Positions 38,029 to 50,360 of a DNA stretch of 61,049 bases are shown in pieces; position 1 is the first letter of the stretch, and each line of letters starts with the position of its first letter. Source of the DNA: Halieaceae bacterium MED-G27. GTDB lineage: Bacteria; Pseudomonadota; Gammaproteobacteria; Pseudomonadales; Halieaceae. Both the position numbers and the translations under genes were made by a program. Under the pieces are notes generated by a model, which did not search any database, had not been told where the DNA came from, and saw nothing but the letters and a program-made list of their open reading frames with translations. The stretch is from NCBI GenBank assembly GCA_002456975.1, contig NTKA01000007.1, forward strand, positions 1-61,049, given 5' to 3'.

Positions 38029-38693
38029 CGAATGCCATGAGCGACTCACAAACCACAAACGATGCACTGGCAGCACAGATCATCGACTATCTGTCGAACA
38101 CCCCGGACTTTTTTAAAGACAAGCCAGAGCTGCTTGCCAGCATGAACTTTGAACATGTGGGCGCTGGCACTGTGTCGTTGGTTGAGCGTCAAGTTGCTGT
38201 GCTACGTGATCGAAATGCTGAGCTTCGTCGCCGTCTTGATTTGCTCACGCATCGCGCCCAACAAAACGAGGCTTTGCTCGCGACCACGCAGGCGGTTATC
38301 GCGTCGATCGCTAGTCTCAATACCCGTTCTGAGTTGGCTCCCACGTTCGTGGCACTCACCAAAAAACATTTCGATATTGATCACGCAGGATTTTTTTGGC
38401 TCGACGAGTCGCTGATCGAGGATACGCGAAAAACGCTTGATCACTTGATCGGTAATCGGGAGTCCTGCAGTGGACCGGCCCGTCAGAATGAGATGCAAGC
38501 GCTGTTTCAGGATATCGATGTCGAAGGCTCGGTAGCGCTGGCCAGGGTCACCAAAGATGCTAAGCCCATTGCCATGATTGCCGTAGGGTCAACCGACGTG
38601 ACACGCTATGGCATCAATGACGGCACGCTCTTTCTCGATTACTTGGCGAGCGTGATTGCTTGTCTCCCCGTGTCGACTGCAGTCGAGATGTAA
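38025..38693 (+). CDS. DUF484 family protein
   Basis: A 222-residue protein with the DUF484 pattern: an N-terminal FKDKPELLASM motif, a coiled segment SLVERQVAVLRDRNAELRR, then a GAF-like domain. The gene always lies between dapF and xerC in gammaproteobacteria. Function unknown. It starts at GTG overlapping dapF. Confidence 0.9.
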   Translation: MTNAMSDSQTTNDALAAQIIDYLSNTPDFFKDKPELLASMNFEHVGAGTVSLVERQVAVLRDRNAELRRRLDLLTHRAQQNEALLATTQAVIASIASLNTRSELAPTFVALTKKHFDIDHAGFFWLDESLIEDTRKTLDHLIGNRESCSGPARQNEMQALFQDIDVEGSVALARVTKDAKPIAMIAVGSTDVTRYGINDGTLFLDYLASVIACLPVSTAVEM

Positions 38694-38694
38694 T

Positions 38695-39611
38695 GTGTCA
38701 GCGCTGAACCTCGAAGACGCGCTCGTTCAATACTTACAGTATCTCGAAGTCATCCGTGGCTACTCTGATCACACGATTTCTAACTATCGTCGTGACCTTG
38801 GAAAACTCATTGATTTTTGCGGAGCCAAAAACATTACAACAGCCGATACCCTGCATAGTGCGGATATAAGACAGTGGGTCGCGACACTCAGTCGCGACAA
38901 GCTCGCGCCATCGTCGATTCAGCGTCACTTGTCAGCGGCGCGCTCGCTGTTCAAGTTTTTACGACGAACCAACCCATCGCTTTCCGATCCCACACAGGGC
39001 GTGCGTGCACCGAGGGTCCCTAGGACACTGCCGAAAACCCTGGAAGCCGATCAGATCACTCAGCTACTCGACCATCACCCAGAGTCAGCACTGCTCACGC
39101 GCGACCACTCCATTGCCGAGTTACTTTACTCAGCGGGTCTTCGTTTGTCAGAACTGGTCGGCGCCAATTTGTGTGATCTCGACCGGCAAGAAAAAGTCAT
39201 TACCGTTCTCGGTAAAGGGCAGAAAACTCGCGTGGTACCCGTGGGTGGACCCGCTTTGGTAGCGATCGATGCCTGGTTGAAATGCAGACCGATCGGCAAC
39301 GAAGTGCTTGGCCACGACTCACCACTATTTGTTACTCAGACAGGCAACCGCGTCAGCACTCGAACCGTGCAGGCAAGACTCAAGGCGCTCGCAGCACGCC
39401 ACGGTATGCAACAAACCGTTCATCCGCATGTACTTAGACACGCATTTGCGAGTCACTTGCTGGAATCAAGTGGCGATCTCAGGGCTGTTCAGGAACTGCT
39501 GGGCCATGCCAATATTTCGACCACTCAGATCTACACACATCTTGATTTTCAGCATTTGGCTAAGGTCTATGACCAGGCGCATCCGCGAGCCCAGAAGACC
39601 AAACCACAGTC

Positions 39612-39615
<4 letters not shown>
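38695..39615 (+). CDS. xerC: Tyrosine recombinase XerC
   Basis: Site-specific recombinase that with XerD resolves chromosome dimers at dif. The catalytic set is present: Arg in SAGLRLSELVG, Lys in VLGKGQKTR, H-x-x-R in HPHVLRHAFAS, His in LGHANIST and the Tyr in QIYTHLDF. Start is a GTG at 38695, one base after the DUF484 stop, 306 residues. The stop overlaps the next ATG by four bases. Confidence 0.95.
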
Positions 39616-40651
<1,036 letters not shown>

Positions 40652-40704
40652 TTATTCAGTCGCGTTAACACTCGCGAATAGCGCCACAAGTATCGCTTAT
40701 CTGA

Positions 40705-40722
40705 AGCGCTTCGAAAAGCGCT
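40705..40722. repeat. Inverted repeat upstream of the first P-II gene
   Basis: AGCGCTT-CGAA-AAGCGCT, seven-base arms around a four-base centre, 75 bases before the P-II start and just past the katG terminator. It could be an operator; I cannot name the regulator. Confidence 0.5.
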
Positions 40723-40746
40723 AGTGCAGACGGCTTTTTAGTGGGC

Positions 40747-40774
40747 AAAAAAAAGCCCGGCAGTACTGCCGGGC
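40747..40774 (-). terminator. Rho-independent terminator after katG
   Basis: GCCCGGCAGTACTGCCGGGC is a perfect 20-base palindrome; on the minus strand it is followed by eight T. It lies 23 bases after the katG stop. Confidence 0.92.
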
Positions 40775-40796
40775 CTATGAGAGCTAAAGAGACGCG

Positions 40797-43220
<2,424 letters not shown>

Positions 43221-43249
43221 CAGCTTCGACTGACCGTTTTTTAACAGGC

Positions 43250-43274
43250 AAAAAAAGGGGGACTTGCGTCCCCC
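43250..43274 (-). terminator. Rho-independent terminator after amtB
   Basis: GGGGGAC and GTCCCCC form a seven-base stem with a four-base loop, followed by seven T on the minus strand. It lies 28 bases after the amtB stop and ends the porin-glnK-amtB transcript. Confidence 0.92.
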
Positions 43275-43301
43275 AATCAACCACCAATTAAAAAAATGTC
43301 A

Positions 43302-44525
43302 CTACCTGGTTGTTGAAAATTCCGGATAAGCTTCCATGCCGCACTCCGCGAGGTCAGAGCCTTCGAACTCCTCTTCCTCGGATACGCGGACCGGCATTAC
43401 TAATCCAATCGCTTTGAACGTGATGAACGAGGTGATGAATACCCAACCAAAGATGGTTGCAGCGCCGATCAGCTGACCTGAAAACTTGGCACCGTCATTG
43501 GTGAGTGGGACCAACAACAAGCCGAGCAGTCCAACCACACCGTGAACTGATACCGCACCAACAGGGTCATCGAACTTCATCTTGTCGAGCGTGACGATTG
43601 AGAATACGACTAGTACGCCACCGAGTGCGCCGAAAATCGTCGCCTGCAACGCTGTTGGTGTCGATGGCTCGGCAGTAATCGCAACGAGGCCTGCCAAACA
43701 CCCGTTAAGCGCCATCGTGAGGTCAGCCTTGCCGAACATCGCCTTAGCAACAAGCAGCGCAGCAATACAACCACCAGCGGCAGCTGCGTTAGTGTTCATG
43801 AACACGTTTGCTACGGCGGTTGAATCTGCCACCGACGCGGTTGCCAACACTGATCCGCCGTTGAAGCCAAACCAACCGAGCCAGAGAATGAATGTGCCCA
43901 ATGTGGCGAGCGGTAGGTTTGCACCGGGGATTGCATTGATCGACCCATCCGCACCGTACTTACCTTTTCGGGCACCAATAACCAACACACCAGCAACACC
44001 AGCAGCCGCACCTGCCATGTGCACAATGCCTGAGCCTGCGAAGTCGCTAAAATCTAGATCTCCAAGCGTGTACATTCCAAATACCGGTGCTTCACCCCAG
44101 GTCCAGTGACCTTCCATCGGATAGATAAAGCCTGTCATCACGACTGCGAAGGCCAAGAAGGCGAAAAGCTTCATGCGTTCCGCTACGGCACCCGAGACAA
44201 TCGACATCGCTGTGGCAACGAATACCACCTGGAAGAAGAAGTCAGCCGATACCGCGTAGCCGAATTCAGGATTCTCCGCCGTAATACCGCTCAACAAGTA
44301 GTTCGAGTTGTCGGGGTACATGATTTCGTAACCAACCAACATGTACATCGTGCACGCGACTGCAAACAGAACGATGTTCTTGGTGAGGATCTCGGTCGTG
44401 TTCTTGCTTCGTACGAGTCCCGCTTCGAGCATGGCAAAACCAGCTGCCATCCACATTACGAGCGCACCGCACACCAAAAAATAAAAGGTGTTAAGCGCGT
44501 AAGTTAATTCCATTGTAGCTTCCAT
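43302..44525 (-). CDS. amtB: Ammonium transporter AmtB
   Basis: Trimeric ammonium channel of the inner membrane, 407 residues with eleven hydrophobic segments. Signatures present include GFAMLEAGLVRSKNT, the AGSGIVHMAGAAAGVAG pore-His region and the second pore His in VSVHGVVGLLG. AAGGAGG sits six bases before the ATG. It follows glnK after 17 bases; GlnK binds and closes AmtB when nitrogen is ample. Confidence 0.96.
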   Translation of the reverse strand: MEATMELTYALNTFYFLVCGALVMWMAAGFAMLEAGLVRSKNTTEILTKNIVLFAVACTMYMLVGYEIMYPDNSNYLLSGITAENPEFGYAVSADFFFQVVFVATAMSIVSGAVAERMKLFAFLAFAVVMTGFIYPMEGHWTWGEAPVFGMYTLGDLDFSDFAGSGIVHMAGAAAGVAGVLVIGARKGKYGADGSINAIPGANLPLATLGTFILWLGWFGFNGGSVLATASVADSTAVANVFMNTNAAAAGGCIAALLVAKAMFGKADLTMALNGCLAGLVAITAEPSTPTALQATIFGALGGVLVVFSIVTLDKMKFDDPVGAVSVHGVVGLLGLLLVPLTNDGAKFSGQLIGAATIFGWVFITSFITFKAIGLVMPVRVSEEEEFEGSDLAECGMEAYPEFSTTR

Positions 44526-44542
44526 GGGTTCCTCCTTAGCGA

Positions 44543-44911
<369 letters not shown>

Positions 44912-45631
44912 TTAAAGGCTTTTGCCGACACTGAGAATTAAGGCAGGCTCAGCCCAGTCATAGCCGTAGGCTTCTGGCTTACTCAAATCGGTGTCTTCAT
45001 AAGTCAGAGCAAAATCGAGGCCTGCCGCTGATGTCGACAGAGCAACCGACCAATTCATATGAGATGTGGTGCCGTCGAGATAGCCGGGCTCATCGTAGTC
45101 ACCCGAGCCAACGAGCAAATCGAGTGCTACTGTGTCGGACAAGCCAACGCTGTAGGTGGCGTAGGTGTAGGTGAATTTGCCCGTCTCGCCCCAGTAGTCG
45201 TTTGAATAGTTGATGCCGACACCGAAGTCACCGAACGAGAGCGAGCCATAGACTTCAGCGTAGTCACCCAGCAGACCCTCGTCCTGTGGGTAGTCATAGA
45301 AGATATAACCGACATCAACCGAGACGCTGTCGCTCAAATCAGTCGCGTAACCCGCGTAGTAATCGAGTTCGATACCGCCATTGAGACCACCACAAGAGGC
45401 AGGATCCACCGAACAATCAAAATCCACTGCCGCGCCCCAAGTGCCAATGTAGACACCACTGTCGAATGCGACATCGAATCCACCCTGGATAGAGGGTGCA
45501 TTGTCGGACTGCGAAATACCTCGGAAGCGATAGTCAGAGGTCAAGGCGACGTTGCCGCTCACCTCGGCTGCGAACGCTTGTGCTGTAGGAACCGTCAATA
45601 ATGCAGCGGCGGCGATATGTTTGATCTTCAT
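44912..45631 (-). CDS. TorF-family putative outer-membrane porin
   Basis: A 239-residue protein with a signal peptide (cleavage after residues near AFA-A, about 21) and alternating beta-strands rich in Tyr, Asp and Gly, opening with VALTSDYRFRGISQSD, the signature of the TIGR02001/TorF family. Members commonly precede glnK-amtB in proteobacteria, suggesting uptake of a nitrogen compound, but the solute is unproven. AAAGGAGAG lies upstream of the ATG. It is the first gene of the porin-glnK-amtB operon. Confidence 0.85.
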   Translation of the reverse strand: MKIKHIAAAALLTVPTAQAFAAEVSGNVALTSDYRFRGISQSDNAPSIQGGFDVAFDSGVYIGTWGAAVDFDCSVDPASCGGLNGGIELDYYAGYATDLSDSVSVDVGYIFYDYPQDEGLLGDYAEVYGSLSFGDFGVGINYSNDYWGETGKFTYTYATYSVGLSDTVALDLLVGSGDYDEPGYLDGTTSHMNWSVALSTSAAGLDFALTYEDTDLSKPEAYGYDWAEPALILSVGKSL

Positions 45632-45705
45632 GGGAAACTCTCCTTTATGAGCTTGGCAATGTTTGTCCGTCGATCCTTAATTAGGTCGACCGTCCGCGAG
45701 AGTCA

Positions 45706-45723
45706 TTGCGAGCAATAGTCCAA
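45706..45723 (-). promoter_or_regulatory. Candidate sigma-54 promoter of porin-glnK-amtB
   Basis: On the minus strand TTGG-N10-GCA gives the GG and GC dinucleotides at the spacing sigma-54 needs. The CAC after GG and the TT before GC are not matched, so the score is modest. It lies about 75 bases before the start and about 85 bases from the NtrC site, the usual enhancer geometry. Confidence 0.35.
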
Positions 45724-45798
45724 CTTTCAAAAAAATTTATATAATCAGTGGCTTAGCGCTTTAAACTGTCTTTTTACCCCTCTGGGGGTATCAGTATT

Positions 45799-45815
45799 CG
45801 CACCACAATGGTGCG
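45799..45815. promoter_or_regulatory. NtrC-binding site
   Basis: CGCACCACAATGGTGCG, arms of seven bases around CAA. It matches the NtrC consensus GCACC-N5-GGTGC and differs from the strong E. coli glnA site (GCACCAACATGGTGC) at only two central bases. It lies about 110 bases upstream of the transcription start implied by the sigma-54 candidate. Confidence 0.75.
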
Positions 45816-45898
45816 CAAATGATAAAAACAGGGCGGTAATGATGCGTACAAACAGGGCGTGCTACGTTATGGTGCAGCCGCTACAGGGAGAGAGACGA

Positions 45899-46171
45899 AT
45901 GGCGGACAACAATGAGAGTCGGCAGAGCAGTAAACGGGGCTTAGGTGATTTACTGGGACGTATTGTAGAAGAAGGCGAAAACCTTAAATCGGAAATCGGT
46001 ACCTCAGCCCGGGCTGTCGCGCAGTCGACCTTATCTGATCTTGATGTCGTCAGCCGTGATGAGTTCGATGCCCAAGCGGCGGTTTTGCGTCGTACCCGAG
46101 AGAAGGTGGAGGCATTAGAAAACGAGGTGTCAAAGCTGATGGAGATGCTCGAGGCCAAGAGCGCTGAGTAA
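45899..46171 (+). CDS. ubiK: Ubiquinone biosynthesis accessory factor UbiK
   Basis: A 90-residue UbiK/YqiC-type protein (older name BMFP). The second half, DLDVVSRDEFDAQAAVL, followed by RTREKVEALENEV, aligns closely with E. coli UbiK and forms its C-terminal coiled coil. UbiK helps ubiquinone synthesis with UbiJ and lipids. The ATG at 45899 has GGGAGAGAG upstream; the longer frame from 45839 is rejected. Its place between amtB-glnK and comM matches Pseudomonas. Confidence 0.88.
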   Translation: MADNNESRQSSKRGLGDLLGRIVEEGENLKSEIGTSARAVAQSTLSDLDVVSRDEFDAQAAVLRRTREKVEALENEVSKLMEMLEAKSAE

Positions 46172-46361
46172 GCCACCCCAACCTATTGAGCATGCATGCG
46201 CCTATGTTGAGCTGGGCAGGAACCGCGTAGTTACAAAGGACTTGCGTAGCTAAGAAGGCCCCGCGTAGCGAACTCTCGCCCCCTAGCCACTTTACTAGCC
46301 GTGACTCATTGGAACGACAAAGACCTGCACAACATTAATAACCGCGAGACAAGGACGTCTT
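46172..46361. other. Intergenic region before comM
   Basis: 190 bases with three copies of GCGTAG at 46225, 46244 and 46263, phased by 19 bases. No terminator or recognisable promoter. Confidence 0.4.
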
Positions 46362-47978
46362 ATGCGATTTGCAAGAGTGGCATCGCGTGCGCAGCTGGGA
46401 CTTGATGCTCCCCCTATCTGGATTGAAGTCCATCTAACACCCGGACTCCCCGCTGTGAATGTTGTGGGCATGGCAGAGAGCACGGTGCGCGAGTCAAAAG
46501 AACGGGTTCGAAGTGCCATCATCTCCTCGGGCTTTAAATGGCCTGATTCGCGAATCACCATCAACCTCTCTCCGGCAGAACTGCCGTAAGTCGGCGCCCG
46601 ATTCGATTTGGCGATCGCCGTTGGGCTACTCGCCGCATCAGGGCAAATACAACCGGGTCTGGCCGACGGTAAAGAGTTTTACGGAGAGCTTGGTCTCGAC
46701 GGCCGTCTGCTGGGCTGTAAGGGCCTTTTGAGCGCCGTGGTCAAAGCAACCCGGGAAGCCAGACCTATCGTTTTGCCCAACGCCAGCAGTCAGGCACTTC
46801 CCTGCGTTTCAAGCAGTCAGCTACACCCCTTAGGCACGCTGGCCGATCTGTTGCAAACACCACTGCCGACAGCATCGACAACAGCTCTTAATGGACAAAG
46901 CAGTAATGGACAAAGCAGTAATGGACAAAGCAGTAATGGACAAAGCAGTCATAGACAAAGCAGTCATAGACAAAGCAGTCATAGACAAAGCAGTCATAGA
47001 CAGCATGGTGAACCTAGCGCTAACAATCGAGCCACCAAACCACAGCAGCTGTCAGAGCAATTGATGGTACAACCCATGATGACCCGGACACTATCTATTG
47101 CGGCGGCAGGGGGTCATCACCTGCTGTTATCCGGTGAGCCCGGCACCGGTAAAACATTGTCGGCGTCGACTTTGCCTTTGCTACTACCAGATCTTACCGA
47201 CGACGAACGACTTCAGATTCAGATCATTCAGGATATCGCAGGGCTGACCCCATCCGACGAACGTCCGTTTCGCGCTCCGCATCACTCTGCGTCTCTGGCA
47301 GGCCTTATTGGTGGTACGAGCCGAGCTCTACCGGGCGAAATCACACTCGCACACTGCGGGGTGCTATTTTTAGACGAACTACCGGAATTCAAACGCGACG
47401 TGTTAGAAACGCTGTGACAGCCGCTTGAATCGGGAGAAGTGACGGTCGTCAGGGCAGGCATTACTCATAGCTATCCGGCGCGATTCCAACTTATCGCGGC
47501 GATGAATCCCTGTCCCTGCGGCTACTTGACGTCGACCACAACAAACTGTCGCTGCAGCGCTACAGCAATACAACGTTATCAATCAAGGCTATCGGGCCCC
47601 TTGATGGATCGCTTTGATCTTCATGCCACGCTCAACCGAGTCGACACTGCATTGATTCTAAAAAAGCACGAAGAGCGCTTAGATACCGGCGCGCTTCAAA
47701 CGAAGACCGCACAAGCACGAAGCCAACAGTTACATCGGCAAGGGGTATTAAATGCGGCCCTTCCGGGTAGCGCACTAGAGGCGTTATGCCAGCTCGATGA
47801 TGGAGACTTGGATTGGCTAGCCAAGGCCGCTAATCGATTGAAGCTTTCTGCAAGAACACTACATCGATCGATGCGCGTAGCTCGAACGATTGCTGATCTG
47901 AGTGGTTCGGCTCGCGTCGGGAGAGATGATCTCGCTGAGGCTCTCAGTTTTCGCCCCGCTAACCGCGGCGGGGCTTAG
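46362..47978 (+). pseudogene. comM: comM (YifB, Mg-chelatase-like helicase), interrupted by two in-frame stop codons
   Basis: ComM is a hexameric AAA+ helicase that drives branch migration during natural transformation. One frame runs from ATG 46362 to 47978 (539 codons) but contains TAA at 46587-46589 (after INLSPAELP, where the family has Lys) and TGA at 47415-47417 (after DVLETL, where the family has Arg). Everything else is intact: N-terminal GLPAVNVVGMAE, Walker [25 protein letters not shown], Walker [10 protein letters not shown], and MNPCPCGYL zinc residues. AAA/AAG to TAA and CGA to TGA are simple changes. A 15-base tandem repeat adds about 40 residues before Walker A. Recent decay or an assembly error is likeliest. 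Confidence 0.88.
46890..47002 (+). repeat. 15-base tandem repeat inside comM
   Basis: Four copies of AATGGACAAAGCAGT (protein NGQSS) from 46890 to 46949, then three copies of CATAGACAAAGCAGT (HRQSS) from 46950 to 46994 and a partial eighth. The unit is a multiple of three so the frame is kept. It lies in the linker before the Walker A motif. Confidence 0.95.
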
Positions 47979-47991
47979 TTACTGATCAGCC

Positions 47992-48411
47992 TTAGAATGA
48001 CGCGACGTACTCAGCGAGATCTTGGATATCCTCATCACTGAGATTCATTGCGTTAGGCCACATCAGCGCGCTTTGTGCACCTACCATTTCATTGGCGCGA
48101 TAGGCAGTGAGACGACCAGCGATATAGTCAGTGCTCTGACCTGCAAGAGCAGGACCGATTCCACCGCCACCATTGGCACCATGGCAAGCAGCGCACGTGA
48201 CGTATTTGCCCTCACCAGGCAATGCTGCGGCCGCCATCGCATCCATGGCAGGCGCTGCCATTGCATCACCACCCGCGGCGTTACAAACCTCGCCGGTAAC
48301 GCAGACAGTTGAAAACGATTTAATACGCTCGGCAATGTCCGCGCGTTGCTTATCGGTCTGCGCCGATGCTGAAAAAGTAACCACGAGTAACGATGTAAGA
48401 AGATAGCGCAT
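47992..48411 (-). CDS. Periplasmic c-type cytochrome
   Basis: A 139-residue class I cytochrome c. The start at 48411 gives a signal peptide (MRYLLTSLLVVTFSASA). The haem site is CAACH near residue 79 and a distal Met lies in LMWPNAMN near residue 117. Before the haem domain there is a CVTGEVC pair and an Ala/Met-rich stretch. The IGPALAGQSTDYIAGRL and DLAEYVASF segments match the cytochrome c4/c5-like group. The partner is unknown. The earlier frame start at 48489 would hide the signal. Confidence 0.88.
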   Translation of the reverse strand: MRYLLTSLLVVTFSASAQTDKQRADIAERIKSFSTVCVTGEVCNAAGGDAMAAPAMDAMAAAALPGEGKYVTCAACHGANGGGGIGPALAGQSTDYIAGRLTAYRANEMVGAQSALMWPNAMNLSDEDIQDLAEYVASF

Positions 48412-48645
48412 GGCAGGTTTAGCCCAGTTCTCTGTTTGATTCGGGGGCGGAGTATAACGACAAACGCTCTGGAGCAAAATCACGCTCAACGCTTCTTAAA
48501 TATCAATTTGGACGAAAATCGACCAGAGCCACAATAAGGCGTGGTTCGGCTATCCAAAAAAGCCTTAAGCTAACCGCAGCTTGGTTACCTTTGACGCCAT
48601 AATCATCGGCTATTATTCGCTTGTCATTTTTAGAAGAGCAACAAC
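48412..48645. other. Divergent intergenic region, cytochrome c / GST
   Basis: 234 bases between two divergent genes, expected to hold both promoters. I could not identify a confident element. Confidence 0.3.
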
Positions 48646-49278
48646 ATGAAACTGTACACCTTTGATCCAGCACCAAACCCACAGCGCTTGAAACTCTTTA
48701 TGGAGTACAAAGCGATCTCTATCGACACTCACCAAGTCGACTTTCAAGGGCAAGAACAACGCAGCGATGAGTACCTAGCCATCATTCCTACCGGCACTGT
48801 CCCCGCATTGGTACTCGATAATGGTGACATCCTGACCTCAGTGGTTGCCATGACCCATTATCTAGAAGCGCTCTACCCAGAGCGCCCATTGTTGGGCTCT
48901 ACGCCCGAGGAAAAAGCCGCTGTTTTGGATTGGAATCATCGGCTATTCACCGAGGTCTTTCGCGCGGTTGCCGATGTCTTTCGCAATACGAGCCCTGGCT
49001 TTGAGGGTCGAGCACTGCCCGGCACTCAAAACTATGCCCAGATACCCGAACTTGCGGAGCGTGGTGCACACCAACTGCAACACGCCTTTGGTGTCTTGAA
49101 CGGAGAATTATCAGAGCGTGATTTTCTGGCGGGCAGCACGTTTAGCATGGCCGACATCGACTTGCTGGCGCTACTTCATTTCGCTGGCTGGTCGATAAAA
49201 ACCAAGCCCTATGATAGTTTGGAGCACCTGCTTGCATGGCAGCAGCGTGCACAAGCGGCACTGGAGCAATCGAACTGA
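48646..49278 (+). CDS. Glutathione S-transferase family protein
   Basis: A 210-residue GST-like protein. The thioredoxin-like N-terminal domain (residues 1-80) includes the cis-Pro loop TGTVPALVLDNGDIL, the glutathione-contacting segment. The all-helical C-terminal domain carries the N-capping box FSMADIDLLALL near residue 165. The subclass and substrate cannot be read from the sequence. Its end lies 14 bases before the DUF3080 gene start. Confidence 0.9.
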   Translation: MKLYTFDPAPNPQRLKLFMEYKAISIDTHQVDFQGQEQRSDEYLAIIPTGTVPALVLDNGDILTSVVAMTHYLEALYPERPLLGSTPEEKAAVLDWNHRLFTEVFRAVADVFRNTSPGFEGRALPGTQNYAQIPELAERGAHQLQHAFGVLNGELSERDFLAGSTFSMADIDLLALLHFAGWSIKTKPYDSLEHLLAWQQRAQAALEQSN

Positions 49279-49292
49279 ACAGACCGATCACC

Positions 49293-50288
49293 ATGGTTGT
49301 AGTCTTTTCGATTGCAACCTTACTAGCCGGCTGCGGTGGCGCACCTTTGGGAGAGAGCCTACTCGACAACTATGTCGACAGGCTCTCGAAAACATTGTCG
49401 GTCGAGCAACCCGAGCGGCCGACCATTAACCCCCCCCGAATCACCGAGTTTGATATCGCGTCGATCCCGATCGAGACACAGTCAATCGGGTTAATCGATT
49501 TATTGTCGGTGACTGACTGCGAACTGAAGATCAATATTGCACGACGCAACACTTTGCTTGCGAAAAATGCCTCACCTTCACAGCAGCTACTCCTCGACTT
49601 GGAGTTTTTGCGCTTGGCACCGGCATGCATCGATGTGCTCACGTCGTCGGGCGATAACAAGCTTGCACAAGTGATCGAGCAAGCCCACGAGGTGAAACAG
49701 CAGCAATTGCCAGCGCGCATATTCAACGCGCTGATTGTAGGTCCAGAGTGGCAAGCGCTTTGGTCAATACCTCCGTCGTTGGGCGATTACCCTGAACATA
49801 GTAGCGATGATGAAGCACAGGCACTCAATGCTCTCTCGCGCCGAATCGAGCGATGGCTTAGTGGCGACTGGGATGAGGACGATGAAACGATTGAGCTCGC
49901 CCTCTCTGAGCTCAGGACCGGAGCGGGAGGCAGCCTGCTGCTGGCAGCCAATACTCAGTACGCATTTCTAGCACAGGCATCAAACCTACTTGAGGTGACG
50001 CCAAAAAACGACCTCTGTCGGCGCGGCGAGGCAACGCAGACATCCATTATTCTCAATACTGTGATCCAAAAGTATTTCGCGGGTGAGGTTCAAGGGTGGC
50101 TGAGCGCTGTCAATCAACGGCATTATGCATTGTTGCGTGGCGTCGAGAGTATCGAATCATCACTCAACGATGTACTGACCCCTGATTACATGGAGTGGCA
50201 AGACGCTAGGGAACGTATCGCCGAGTATCTATTCTCAGCACCCAGATCCCATGTGGGGGCGATTAAAGCGACCCAAGGTCCATGTTAA
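49293..50288 (+). CDS. DUF3080 family lipoprotein
   Basis: A 331-residue lipoprotein. The ATG at 49293 gives a short signal with lipobox LLAGC, Cys near residue 13. The middle (IGLIDLLSVTDCELKINIARRN and QQLLLDLEFLRLAPAC) matches DUF3080 as I know it, a family of marine gammaproteobacteria with unknown function. The rest is helical and acidic. No clear ribosome-binding site was seen, so the start is chosen from the signal peptide. Confidence 0.75.
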   Translation: MVVVFSIATLLAGCGGAPLGESLLDNYVDRLSKTLSVEQPERPTINPPRITEFDIASIPIETQSIGLIDLLSVTDCELKINIARRNTLLAKNASPSQQLLLDLEFLRLAPACIDVLTSSGDNKLAQVIEQAHEVKQQQLPARIFNALIVGPEWQALWSIPPSLGDYPEHSSDDEAQALNALSRRIERWLSGDWDEDDETIELALSELRTGAGGSLLLAANTQYAFLAQASNLLEVTPKNDLCRRGEATQTSIILNTVIQKYFAGEVQGWLSAVNQRHYALLRGVESIESSLNDVLTPDYMEWQDARERIAEYLFSAPRSHVGAIKATQGPC

Positions 50289-50360
50289 TCGTAACTAGGT
50301 ATACCGTGCTCAAGCGTTTAGCGCCAAAATACAAACTTTAGATTCGTTTGGGATATTGTT

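Noticed and set aside
43582-44109. 175-residue open frame on the plus strand
   Set aside because: Antisense shadow of amtB, with low-complexity Ala/Pro/Thr composition.
45775-45790. Terminator at TACCCC-TCTG-GGGGTA between the porin and ubiK genes
   Set aside because: It lies between divergent genes with no transcript ending there and no T run downstream of the stem.
46890-47002. Short CRISPR-like array
   Set aside because: The copies are directly adjacent with no spacers and are translated within comM, so it is a coding tandem repeat.
47415-47417. Selenocysteine or programmed readthrough at the comM TGA
   Set aside because: The family has Arg here, and a second, TAA, stop is present upstream, so nonsense mutation is simpler.
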